DNA of 35,928 nucleotides from a virus: positions 1 to 35,928 of the IMG/VR virus record IMGVR_UViG_3300036846_000155. One strand, given 5' to 3'. The notes beneath the pieces were generated by a model. That model ran no database searches. It had not been told where the DNA came from and saw only the letters and a program-made list of their open reading frames with translations. Shown here one piece after another: positions 28,748 to 35,928 of this stretch. Every line of letters begins with the position of its first letter. Position 1 is the first letter of the stretch. A program made the translations under genes and the position numbers.

Positions 28748-28936
28748 TCACTCGACGCCCAGGTCCGCCAGTTCGGCGGTGAACCCGTCGGCCGCTTTCT
28801 TGTCGCCGTTGAGGACGGCGATCTCCCGGCGGGCGAGCAGATCCTGCACCACCGGGTCGGACGATTCGCCGGCCTTCCCCAGCACCGGCGCGGCGGGTGG
28901 GGCTTCCCTCTTCGCCGCAGGCTTGTCGTCGGCCAT
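28748..28936 (-). CDS. Small hypothetical protein
   Basis: 62 residues from ATG 28936 with AGGGAG six bases upstream. Charged and helical, with a Pro/Ala N-terminus (ADDKPAAKREAPPAAPVLGK) and an amphipathic C-terminal helix (QDLLARREIAVLNGDKKAAD). It might be a small scaffold-like or capsid accessory protein, but there is no motif to confirm this. Its start overlaps the stop of the Endo VII-like gene, and a strong hairpin follows it. Confidence 0.55.
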   Translation of the reverse strand: MADDKPAAKREAPPAAPVLGKAGESSDPVVQDLLARREIAVLNGDKKAADGFTAELADLGVE

Positions 28937-28937
28937 G

Positions 28938-29564
28938 TCACTCCCTGGTTTGCGTGATGTAACGGATGGCGGCGGAGAGGATCTCCGGGTCATCCTGGAG
29001 CAACCCGACAGCACGGTTGCAATGCGAGCAGAGCAGGCCACGGAACCGGCCCGTCACATGATCGTGGTCAACGCACAGCAGGCGGTTCCGCGCCGTCCGC
29101 TCAGGCCGGCCGCAGACCGCGCATGTACCGTCCTGCCGGTACCACGCCTCGCGGTAGTCATCGCGGGTGATCCCATATTTGCCCAAGTTCCACAGGCTCT
29201 TGACGAACCAGGCGCACTCGGCCGAGCAGTACATGCGGCGGCCGTCCAGCAGGCTGAACCCTGCGTGACACCACCAGCACTTCCCGGCCAGACCCGGATC
29301 GGCGATACCCAGCCGCTTCCGGGTCTGTATCCGCTTGCCGCAGCGCATCGAGCAGAACCTCTGGCGGCCGACCGGCTCGAATCTCGCCCCGCAGCCAGGG
29401 CATTCCCGGAGAACAATCGGCGTGTTATCACGCTTGGTTCTTTTCCTTGTCCGGGCCGCACTGGCCGCGCAGGCTACGCCGCAATATCTTTTATTAGGCC
29501 GGGTATCCGGGAACTGCTTAAGGCAGACCGGGCAAACGCGCGCTGGACGGGTATCCTTGTGCAC
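28938..29564 (-). CDS. Endonuclease VII-like protein with three zinc-ribbon modules
   Basis: 208 residues from GTG 29564 (AAGGCG upstream). The N-terminal half has three tandem Cys modules of the same type: CPVCLKQF...RYCGVAC, CPGCGARF...RFCSMRC and CWWCHAGF...MYCSAEC. The Endo VII domain follows (about 145-205): TCAVCGRP, LCVDHDHVTG, FRGLLCSHCNRAVGLL. Probably a DNA-binding nuclease of the homing type. It lies directly after the major capsid gene, separated from it by a strong hairpin, and it differs in architecture from the two other Endo VII genes here. Confidence 0.82.
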   Translation of the reverse strand: MHKDTRPARVCPVCLKQFPDTRPNKRYCGVACAASAARTRKRTKRDNTPIVLRECPGCGARFEPVGRQRFCSMRCGKRIQTRKRLGIADPGLAGKCWWCHAGFSLLDGRRMYCSAECAWFVKSLWNLGKYGITRDDYREAWYRQDGTCAVCGRPERTARNRLLCVDHDHVTGRFRGLLCSHCNRAVGLLQDDPEILSAAIRYITQTRE

Positions 29565-29595
29565 TGTCAGACGCCTTCACGGTAGGTGTTCTGGC

Positions 29596-29627
29596 TGAGG
29601 CCAGGGAGTTCGCCCTCCCTGGCCTCA
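29596..29627. terminator. Perfect hairpin between capsid and Endo VII genes
   Basis: A 13-bp perfect inverted repeat (GAGGCCAGGGAG/CTCCCTGGCCTC plus one flanking pair) with loop TTCGCC lies 15 bases after the capsid stop. There is no clear T-run on the minus strand; on the plus strand it is followed by ACTATTCTATT. Probably a terminator or attenuator that limits expression past the capsid gene. Confidence 0.6.
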
Positions 29628-29642
29628 CTATTCTATTACGAA

Positions 29643-31124
29643 TCAGGACGAACCCTGGGACAACAGCCTGAACCCTGAGGTGTTGACAACATTCGAGCCT
29701 ATCCTTGCGTATGCGAACCAGCCCCTTTGACCTGTGGGTGTGGCTGGTCCCGAGCCCGCAGTCACTTGTTGCACCAACTGTGGAATAAGCTCAACACTCA
29801 TTCCGCCATTTCTGGCGATGACGAAGTTGCTGAAGTCACCGACGATGCAGTCGGCCTCGGCGGTGGTCGTCCAGGTGGTCGTGTCCGGCATGTACGGCGA
29901 CTCGTACACCGGCGAGTTGAACAGCTGGTCCATCCACCCGACAGGCAGGTTCACGGTGTAGCCGTGGAACACGTTCGCCGCGCCGAGCTGCCGGATCGAG
30001 TTGTTCACACCCACCGACATCAGCCACGACGCGTTGTGCCGGTACTTCTGCGGGAGCGCCTTCCACAGCTTGTACGGGTCGGACGCGGCGATCGTCCCCG
30101 GCGTGGCCATGATCACCCGGTCACCCGCCGTCGCCGAGATGGAGGTCAGGACACCGAACGGCTCCGCGGTCCCCGAGCCGTTGGTGAACTTGGTCACCAG
30201 CAGCTCGTTGTAGCCCTGCGCGAGGAGCATCTGCATCTCCGACGCGAACGACGGGTAGTCCATCCCGACCTCGATCGAGTACGGGATGAAACCGCGCGCC
30301 ATGTGGACCAGGACCGACGGCTGCGCCAGAGTCGGCGAACCGTCGGTGACGGTCGATGCCTCAGTCTGGAACACCCACGACACACCAGCGGAGGAGACGC
30401 CCTTCCACTGGTTCGTGTTGACCGTCACCTGCTTGGCGATCGACAGGAACGGGTTCTGGGATTCCTGCGCCGTGAGGATGATCGACGGATCAATGAATAC
30501 AGGAATTCCGAACCCGCCGGCGGAGCCGGTGACGTCGCCCAGGGCGCGGAACTCGTACCACGCCTGGATCGCCCGGTTCTCCTCCTGCGTGAGGACCGGG
30601 TGCGGGTCGGTGACGAGCTTCATCCACGCCGACCGGTAGTCCTCAGTCTCGGTGACCAGCAGCCGCCGGGCGACGATCGTGTCGCGGCGGACCATCTTGT
30701 CGATCTGGTCCTTCTGCGGGCCGGACAGTTCGCCAGCGTCGCGGGAGTCCAGGACGCGCAGCGCCCGGTCCCGCGCCTCAGGGTTCGTCAGCCGCCGCGT
30801 GTCGCCGGCGGGGTCGTCGAGGCCGTAGCGGATGTTCGTCATCGCCTGCTGCACCGCGGCCGGGCGCCGGCGGAACACTTCGGCGATCTTCGCGTGCTTG
30901 TCCAGCCGGTTCATGATCTCTTCGCGGATCTCCAGGCCGCCGTCGAACGCGGCCTGCTCGGCGGCGTCGAGGTCGCGGAGTTCGCCTTCGTCGGTCTGAT
31001 GCAGCGACCGCAGGTGCGCGTCGAGCACCTCCAGCATCATCCGCAGCTCGTCGGGGGTGCGGCCCCGCAAGTCGTCCAGGCTCCCGGGCAGGAGCCTCTC
31101 TTCGTGGATCTCGGTGTCAGCCAT
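29643..31124 (-). CDS. Major capsid protein (HK97 fold)
   Basis: 493 residues from ATG 31124 with AGGAG eight bases upstream; the start overlaps the protease stop by eight bases. Residues 1 to about 190 are helical and charged (LRMMLEVLDAHLRSLHQTDE), as in the delta or scaffold domain that the protease removes. The rest is the HK97-like shell domain: AGGFGIPVFIDPSI, FLSIAKQVTVNTNQW, VSWVFQTEAS, QMLLAQGYNELLVTKFTNGS, YTVNLPVGWMDQLF and a final GWFAYARIGSNVVNTSGFRL. No separate scaffold gene is present, consistent with a fused delta domain. It should form the icosahedral head. Confidence 0.9.
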   Translation of the reverse strand: MADTEIHEERLLPGSLDDLRGRTPDELRMMLEVLDAHLRSLHQTDEGELRDLDAAEQAAFDGGLEIREEIMNRLDKHAKIAEVFRRRPAAVQQAMTNIRYGLDDPAGDTRRLTNPEARDRALRVLDSRDAGELSGPQKDQIDKMVRRDTIVARRLLVTETEDYRSAWMKLVTDPHPVLTQEENRAIQAWYEFRALGDVTGSAGGFGIPVFIDPSIILTAQESQNPFLSIAKQVTVNTNQWKGVSSAGVSWVFQTEASTVTDGSPTLAQPSVLVHMARGFIPYSIEVGMDYPSFASEMQMLLAQGYNELLVTKFTNGSGTAEPFGVLTSISATAGDRVIMATPGTIAASDPYKLWKALPQKYRHNASWLMSVGVNNSIRQLGAANVFHGYTVNLPVGWMDQLFNSPVYESPYMPDTTTWTTTAEADCIVGDFSNFVIARNGGMSVELIPQLVQQVTAGSGPATPTGQRGWFAYARIGSNVVNTSGFRLLSQGSS

Positions 31125-32349
31125 GGAGCTGTCTCCTCATGCGCCAGGCCCTGTCACGCAGGACCGTCCGGGGGTTGGGTGACGGCCCGCCTTTTCCTGG
31201 CTGCACGTCTACTTGCTCACCGCCGGCGGCGCTTCGCGCGGCCGCCCGCCCGGTGAAATCTGGGGGGAACCTGTCCAGCGCCGACCGGACACTGGCCGTC
31301 GTCGGCTCATAGGCGGGGAACACCACCGGCCCGAGCTCAGGCACCGACACTGACGTCAAAGTCCGCAGCGGCACGTCGCCCTGCCGGTCGAGCCACGTGT
31401 CGCCGCCGTCGTCCACGGAGAACCGGAACGACATGCCGGTGACAGCCTGGTCGCGGACCGCGTCCCGCACCGGCTGGATCAGCCAGTTGTCCGTGAGCCG
31501 CGCCGTGATGTGCAGGCCGCGCGGGTCCTCGCGGGCGGCGGTGATCCGGCCGAGGGGCATCGTCCCGATCAGCGGATGCTTCCCGTGGTCGAACATCAGC
31601 GCCGGGTACTTCCCGGCGGCGATGGCACGGAACGCACCCGGGGCGATCTGCTCATCGAAGTCGTCGTCCCAGCCCTGGATCCGGGTCGGCGTGTTGTAGA
31701 CGGCGGCGTAACCCTCGAACGTCAGTCCGTCGCCGTTGCCGTCGCGGACCGCGAGCGGATCCGCGAGCGTCACCGTCCGGTACTCGCCACCCGGCGCGGC
31801 CGAGTTGGTGTCGTCGGTGTCGTTGCCCGCGTTGCCCCACGACGCGGGAACACTGCCGGCGAGGCCGATCGCGGCGGCGCGGCGCATGATGTGACGACGG
31901 GCGCCGTCGTTGTAGCCGCCGCTGGTCGCCTTCGCGATGGCAGCGTCGAGGTCGGCGGCGCCGTGCCAGTTCAGCGGCCGGATCGGGTACGTGCCGTCCT
32001 GCATCGCCCAGCCCTGCGAGGCGCAATACTGCCGCGCGACGTCGTCCAGGCCGCCCGCAGCGGCGGTCATGACGTTCCCCATGTCGTCGCGGAACTCACC
32101 GGACAGGGGGGCACTGTTGCCCTGGCTGATCGTGATGCCGAACTTCTTGCAGGCCGCCATGATCCGGGATTTCACCGACGACAGCGACACCCCGTTCTTC
32201 GGGTACTTCGCCGCGTTCTTCGGCATGTTGATGTACGACCAGGCCGCTTTCGCGTGCGCGGCCGTGTCGATCGGGTACGCCCCGTTCTTCGGGTCCGCGT
32301 AGGCCACGTTGCCGTACGGCTTGGTGGCGCGGTCACTTTCCGCTGCCAT
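31117..32349 (-). CDS. Prohead protease (S78) with duplicated N-terminal helical domain
   Basis: 410 residues from ATG 32349. Two related N-terminal modules come first: about 10-75 (KPYGNVAYADPKNGAYPIDT ... VKSRIMAACKKFGI, DUF6582-like) and about 98-170 (GTYPIRP ... ARRHIMRRAAAIGL). The C-terminal S78 protease spans about 205-345, with GLTFEGYAAVYNTP, candidate His near 253 (FDHGKHPL), Ser near 306 (GMSFRF) and Glu near 337 (VPELGP); the spacing is close to the HK97 triad. It should cleave the delta domain of the capsid protein and itself during maturation. It lies between portal and capsid genes as in other HK97-type phages. Confidence 0.87.
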   Translation of the reverse strand: MAAESDRATKPYGNVAYADPKNGAYPIDTAAHAKAAWSYINMPKNAAKYPKNGVSLSSVKSRIMAACKKFGITISQGNSAPLSGEFRDDMGNVMTAAAGGLDDVARQYCASQGWAMQDGTYPIRPLNWHGAADLDAAIAKATSGGYNDGARRHIMRRAAAIGLAGSVPASWGNAGNDTDDTNSAAPGGEYRTVTLADPLAVRDGNGDGLTFEGYAAVYNTPTRIQGWDDDFDEQIAPGAFRAIAAGKYPALMFDHGKHPLIGTMPLGRITAAREDPRGLHITARLTDNWLIQPVRDAVRDQAVTGMSFRFSVDDGGDTWLDRQGDVPLRTLTSVSVPELGPVVFPAYEPTTASVRSALDRFPPDFTGRAAARSAAGGEQVDVQPGKGGPSPNPRTVLRDRAWRMRRQLHG

Positions 32350-32437
32350 TGCTTCCTCCGCTGGCTACCGGGGCTTCATATGATGGGTGCGAGCACCGCA
32401 CGCGGCCCGTCTTTGATGTACAGGCGAAAGCTCACCC

Positions 32438-32463
32438 GCCCCGCCCTTGGGTAAGGCCGGGGC
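32438..32463. terminator. Hairpin between portal and protease genes
   Basis: An 11-bp stem with one mismatch (GCCCCGCCCTT / AAGGCCGGGGC) and a 4-base loop sits immediately after the portal stop on the minus strand. A T-run is lacking, so it may slow or process the transcript rather than end it. Confidence 0.45.
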
Positions 32464-32465
32464 TT

Positions 32466-33965
32466 TCAATTTCCGCTGCCACTAGCGGCCGGGGCGTTAC
32501 CGTTCGCCTTCGCCGCGTCCTTAGCCGCCGCCGGGTCCGGCACCGGGTTGTACACGCCCCCAGCCGGCTGCGACGGGCTCTCAGCGGCCGGGTCAGGCTT
32601 GCGGGGCGACTGGGTTCCCGGTATCCAAAGCTGCACCGACAGCAGGCCCGTGTGCTTCAGCAGCGTGATGTCCTGCCCACGCACCGCCGCGACCGCCGAC
32701 TCCGGCGTGAAACCTTCCTTCACATACGCGTTGATCGTCTGTGCCTTCACCTGCTCGATGTCCGCGGCGTCTTTCGCGTCCTCCCGCAGGATCGGCATGT
32801 CGGCGCCGTCGAACCACAGTTCCGCGTCCGCCGGGACGTTGACGATCGATGCCAGCGCCGCCGACATGTCCTGCAAAGCGGGGAACACCCACGTGTCGGC
32901 GAACAGGCGCCGCGCCGCTGAGAAGTTCCCCGTGTTCAGCGACGACCCCTGCAAACCGGCGCGGATCCCCAGCAAAGCCGCGGGCACCCGCGACAGCATC
33001 GACAGGCGCGTCTCCCCCGCGTCCTGCACGCCTTCCAGGTCCAGGTCACGCAGATTCGACCCGATCACCGTCGCGTCCGCGCCCGCCGTCAGGTACAGCG
33101 TCCGGTACGCGTTCGCCACACCCGCGTGCCGCGACTCCATGTCCTCGACCAGCTGCTCGAACGCTTCCCGCGACACCGCCGGGACACCCTTGATGACCAG
33201 GTTCGGCGTCGCCCCATGCTCGAAATACCGGATCTTGTGCTCGGTCGCGAGCCGGTCCGCCTGCATCTCCCGGATCGACGGCGTCAGCCACGACATGCCC
33301 AGACCGGCCATCTCCGGGTCCGGGATCGGCGCCCAGTGCGCCACATCCACCGGATCGAGAATCTGCGGCTTACCCGCGCCGCGTCCCTGATTCCAGTACA
33401 CGTAGCCGATCAGCTCCGCGTCGATCGCACCCGTCGGGTACTCCGGGTCCACATGCGACCCGAACAGGACCGCCGTCCAGTCCGGGCGCAGCACCTGCAG
33501 ACGGTCCGGCCGCCGGTACACGTACGAGTTCCCCGCCAGGCCGGCGTGCCACTCCATCCGCGACGCCAGCTGCCCCGTTGTCCCGTTCGGCCACGGCGGG
33601 TCAAGCACCTTCAGCCCGGCCGCGCCGAACGTCCGCCGCGGCGTCGACGGATGCCACGGCGGGTTGCGGAACACGAACCGCGCACCCGACACGACCAGCG
33701 CCCGCACCATCTGCGCCGCGAACGCCGGCGGGCACGTCTGCAGCGCCGCCCGGTACCCCGGGATGCTGTTGGCGATCTCCGCGGCGCGGTTCCCCGCCAG
33801 CGTCTGGTTCAGCCCCGGCCCGGCCCCATACGGGTACGTCTGCCCCGCATAGGCGAACTGGCCGTACGACGGGATCAGGTAGTCGCTGATCCACGTGTCG
33901 ATGCTGTACCGCTGCTCGGTGCGGCCCGCGTATGCCTGATTAACCCGCTGGAGCAGGCTTGCCAC
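32466..33965 (-). CDS. Portal protein (HK97-type)
   Basis: 499 residues from GTG 33965. Features of HK97-family portals are visible: FAAQMVRALVVSGARFVF, a central LDPVDVAHWAPIPDPEMAGL wing segment, LTPSIREMQADRLATEHKIR, then HGATPNLVIKGVPAVSREAF and the long helix with VPAALLGIRAGLQGSSLNTG, which is diagnostic. The C-terminal ~60 residues are Pro/Ala-rich and probably disordered. It forms the ring at the unique head vertex through which DNA passes, next to the terminase gene in the conserved order. It overlaps the end of the small upstream membrane gene by 26 bases. Confidence 0.9.
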   Translation of the reverse strand: MASLLQRVNQAYAGRTEQRYSIDTWISDYLIPSYGQFAYAGQTYPYGAGPGLNQTLAGNRAAEIANSIPGYRAALQTCPPAFAAQMVRALVVSGARFVFRNPPWHPSTPRRTFGAAGLKVLDPPWPNGTTGQLASRMEWHAGLAGNSYVYRRPDRLQVLRPDWTAVLFGSHVDPEYPTGAIDAELIGYVYWNQGRGAGKPQILDPVDVAHWAPIPDPEMAGLGMSWLTPSIREMQADRLATEHKIRYFEHGATPNLVIKGVPAVSREAFEQLVEDMESRHAGVANAYRTLYLTAGADATVIGSNLRDLDLEGVQDAGETRLSMLSRVPAALLGIRAGLQGSSLNTGNFSAARRLFADTWVFPALQDMSAALASIVNVPADAELWFDGADMPILREDAKDAADIEQVKAQTINAYVKEGFTPESAVAAVRGQDITLLKHTGLLSVQLWIPGTQSPRKPDPAAESPSQPAGGVYNPVPDPAAAKDAAKANGNAPAASGSGN

Positions 33966-34158
33966 GAGCCGCTCCCGCCTGCCAGCCGACCTTCACTGCG
34001 ACCGCGCACCACACGACACCGAGGAACACCCGCGCCACCGTCCACCCGATCGCGAAGAACACCGCAGCCAGGGCGGTCAGCAGGACCCGGCCGACCCGGA
34101 TGTCTGATGCCTGGCGGGTGATTTCATCGACGGGGAGGCGCTGCGTGATGCTGGTCAC
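33940..34158 (-). CDS. Small membrane protein between terminase and portal
   Basis: 72 residues from GTG 34158 with GAGAGGAG upstream. A short polar N-terminus (about 1-22) is followed by two hydrophobic segments (about 23-42 and 43-60; VLLTALAAVFFAIGW) and a basic tail. Its 3' end overlaps the portal start. Such a gene occurs at this position in other actinophages, but its function is unknown; it is unlikely to be a virion protein. Confidence 0.6.
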   Translation of the reverse strand: MTSITQRLPVDEITRQASDIRVGRVLLTALAAVFFAIGWTVARVFLGVVWCAVAVKVGWQAGAARGKPAPAG

Positions 34159-34176
34159 CGGGTCCCGCTCCTCTCG

Positions 34177-35613
34177 TTACCGCCATGAGGCGAAGAACTG
34201 CTGCGTCCCGGCTGCGGCCGCCCACGCGGCCAGAGTGACCGCCACCAGCGGCGAAATGTCCACGCCGCGGGGTGCGTCCCACGCCCACGACCCCGCCAGC
34301 TCGCGTTTCACCGCCCGCGACAGCGCGAAGTCAAGCGGCGGCTGCCCCAGATGCACCAGGTTCCCGGTGTCACACGCCGCGACGTACAGGCCGCCGCACG
34401 CCTGCGCCATCTCCCGCGCCGACGGCTGCCGCACCTCCACCCCGAGCCGCTCGATCTCGGTGATGTGCGGCGACGCTTCCCGCTTCGGGTCGATCACCAC
34501 CGCACCGCTGCCCCATTTCGCGGTCAGTTCAGCGAGCCGGGCGGGAATCCACGCCGTATCCCGGTGGTGATCGACCACCTCAACATGCAGGCGGCCATCC
34601 GGCCGGAACCCAGCCGCCGCGATCGCCCCGTGCGACTGGCTCGGCGTCGCGTCCGCCGCGAACACCACCACCGCGCCATCAGGGATCACGCTCGCCGGAT
34701 CCGCCAGATCCGCCCACGTCCCCGCCGGGATCACCGCCCACGCGGCGTCCCCAGCCGGATAGTTCCCGACACCCAGCCGCTCCCGCGCGAACTCATCCGG
34801 CGCCAGCGCCGCGCGTTCCTTCGCGATGTACTCCGGCGAGATGCGGATACCCAGCCCCGGGTTCGCCTGCGCCCACGCCACCGGATCCGCCGGGTCATAA
34901 TCGTCCGGGTCCACCGACCACTCGAAAAACGCCAGCGACGCCGCATCTCCAGCCAGCGCCCGCGCCCGCACCGCCCCCAGCTGCTCCGACGTCGGCAGCC
35001 CGGCCGTCGAGGTGTACCAGATCTGCGGATTCGGCCGCGCGCTCAGCGTCGGCAGCAGCGCCGCCATCTCCTTATCGCCCAGGTTGTACGCCTCATCCAG
35101 GATCACCAGATCCGCCGAGAACCCACGCCCGGACCCGCCGCTGCGGGCGATGAACCGCAGCCGCTTCCCGTTCTTCAGCTCAATCGACTCCGCGCCCCGC
35201 TGCAAATACACCTGACGCACCCGGCGCCGGAACGACGGATGGCTGTCGATACGGCCCTGCACCCGGCGGAACGCCTCGCTCGCGGTCTTGAACTCGTGCG
35301 CGCTGTGCAGGATCAGGTCAGCGCCGAAGTCGTCCAGGAACAGCGCCGCCAGCTCGAGCGCCTCAAGGATCGCGCCCTTCCCGTTCTGCCGGCTGACGAT
35401 CAGCGCCGCCTCAAACGCCGACCACCGGCCCGACGCCGCCCGGCCAAGCCCCTCCGCCAGGACCCACCGCTCCCAGTCGTCCAGCTTGAGGCCCACCGCC
35501 GCCGCCAGATCGGCGACCCGGTCACCCTCCGACGACACCGACGGCGGCACCGTGCAGATACGGGGCCGCTGATCACCCAGCAGCGCGCTTGGCGCGTCGA
35601 GCGTTGAGGTCAT
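34177..35613 (-). CDS. Terminase large subunit
   Basis: 478 residues from ATG 35613 (GGGAC upstream). The upstream frame is open but mirrors the small subunit gene. Walker A is SRQNGKGA near residue 76, Walker B LVILDEAYN near 172, both as in actinophage terminases. A C-terminal RNase H-like nuclease domain follows, with acidic residues in VVFAADATPS near 315 and VVIDPKREA near 373. It packages and cuts genomic DNA into the head through the portal. Its start overlaps the small subunit gene by 41 bases, so translation is coupled. Confidence 0.92.
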   Translation of the reverse strand: MTSTLDAPSALLGDQRPRICTVPPSVSSEGDRVADLAAAVGLKLDDWERWVLAEGLGRAASGRWSAFEAALIVSRQNGKGAILEALELAALFLDDFGADLILHSAHEFKTASEAFRRVQGRIDSHPSFRRRVRQVYLQRGAESIELKNGKRLRFIARSGGSGRGFSADLVILDEAYNLGDKEMAALLPTLSARPNPQIWYTSTAGLPTSEQLGAVRARALAGDAASLAFFEWSVDPDDYDPADPVAWAQANPGLGIRISPEYIAKERAALAPDEFARERLGVGNYPAGDAAWAVIPAGTWADLADPASVIPDGAVVVFAADATPSQSHGAIAAAGFRPDGRLHVEVVDHHRDTAWIPARLAELTAKWGSGAVVIDPKREASPHITEIERLGVEVRQPSAREMAQACGGLYVAACDTGNLVHLGQPPLDFALSRAVKRELAGSWAWDAPRGVDISPLVAVTLAAWAAAAGTQQFFASWR

Positions 35614-35842
35614 CGATAACGTCCCGTTCCGGCTGCTCAGCGGCCAGTGTCCGCAGGTCACCCAGCAGCGCCCGCAACTGCCCAGCCGCTGCGGCGGCCG
35701 CGACCGCGCCGCGTGCCGTGTCGATCTGGTGCGCCAGCGACACCGCCAGCGCCGCCGAACCATCCGCCTGGACGCTCACACGCAGTGACCGCAGCTCGGC
35801 GCGGACCGCGCGCTCCACCGGGCCGATGCTGGTGCGCTTCAT
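35573..35842 (-). CDS. Terminase small subunit-like protein
   Basis: 89 residues from ATG 35842 with GAGGA upstream. Helical and rich in Ala, Arg and Leu (GPVERAVRAELRSLRV; AVAAAAAAGQLRALLGDL; DDLNARRAKRAAG), matching the short terminase small subunits of actinophages that precede the large subunit. It would recognise the packaging site and recruit the large subunit. It lacks an obvious HTH in this reading, so it might be another small packaging accessory protein. The last 86 bases of the window (35843-35928) hold only short frames and show no clear promoter. Confidence 0.65.
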   Translation of the reverse strand: MKRTSIGPVERAVRAELRSLRVSVQADGSAALAVSLAHQIDTARGAVAAAAAAGQLRALLGDLRTLAAEQPERDVIDDLNARRAKRAAG

Positions 35843-35928
35843 GGCAATCCTCGCGTTTGCGCAGGTCAGAGCCTAAATGCGATTCAGACACACACGGATT
35901 TTTGGCTTGGGGGTCATGGCCGACCATC

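Noticed and set aside
29727-31256. Long plus-strand frame (509 codons) opposite the capsid gene
   Set aside because: It is the antisense shadow of a well-supported HK97 capsid gene; the product is Arg/Val/His-rich with no motif, as expected at high GC content.
34351-35607. Long plus-strand frame (418 codons) opposite the terminase gene
   Set aside because: Arg/Pro/His-rich antisense frame without a ribosome site; the terminase motifs on the other strand explain the openness.
35873-35917. 14-codon minus-strand frame upstream of the terminase small subunit
   Set aside because: Too short, no ribosome site and at the window edge; it may belong to a truncated upstream gene, but nothing supports it.
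1-35928. Integrase, excisionase, repressor or attachment site
   Set aside because: No tyrosine or serine recombinase motif, no HTH repressor gene and no tRNA-matching direct repeat was found, so a prophage cannot be claimed.

Overview
The window looks like part of the genome of a tailed dsDNA phage (siphovirus-type, HK97 capsid lineage) infecting a high-GC actinobacterium, or a prophage of one. The basis is the very GC-rich sequence, GTG and TTG starts behind GGAGG-type ribosome binding sites, dense ATGA/GTGA gene overlaps, and a complete head-to-tail gene order. No integrase, repressor, attachment site or tRNA was found. Both ends are cut, so temperate or lytic lifestyle cannot be decided here.

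Nearly all virion genes lie on the minus strand and read right to left. Packaging and head come first: terminase small (35842) and large subunit, a small membrane protein, portal, prohead protease fused to an N-terminal helical domain, and major capsid protein. Next is an accessory block (about 29.6-21.1 kb): an endonuclease VII-like gene, three small proteins, a double-domain glycosyltransferase, a methyltransferase, two single-span membrane proteins, two unrecognised beta-rich proteins, and a 1085-residue protein with an apiosidase-like (DUF4038) domain and eight roughly 34-residue repeats. The connector and tail block follows (21.1-13.9 kb): gp6-like connector, tail terminator-like protein, major tail protein, an HNH gene, the tail assembly chaperone with a -1 frameshift heptamer, a gp10-like protein, an antisense endonuclease VII gene and a tape measure protein with a lytic transglycosylase domain. 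The host-contact block (13.9-5.6 kb) holds a 1119-residue fibre-like protein with a glycosidase-like domain nested in an Ig-like domain, a minor tail protein, several small appendage proteins and a secreted DUF1996 protein. Last are a holin-like protein, a chain of very small coupled ORFs and a GH25-like putative endolysin ending at a terminator-like hairpin.

The left 3.8 kb reads on the plus strand: an FtsK/SpoIIIE-like translocase (5' end outside the window), an endonuclease VII-like gene, an HNH gene with an HTH-like tail, and small membrane or SH3-like proteins. This array converges on the lysis end of the minus-strand array with an unusual 183-nt gene-on-gene overlap.

The most striking themes are (1) a carbohydrate programme combining two fused glycosyltransferase domains, a methyltransferase and two large modular proteins with glycosidase folds, all inside the virion operon; (2) five free-standing endonuclease genes, three of them next to capsid, major tail or tape-measure genes; and (3) modular protein construction by nesting and duplication. 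Functions are assigned from motifs and gene order only; no database search was possible.
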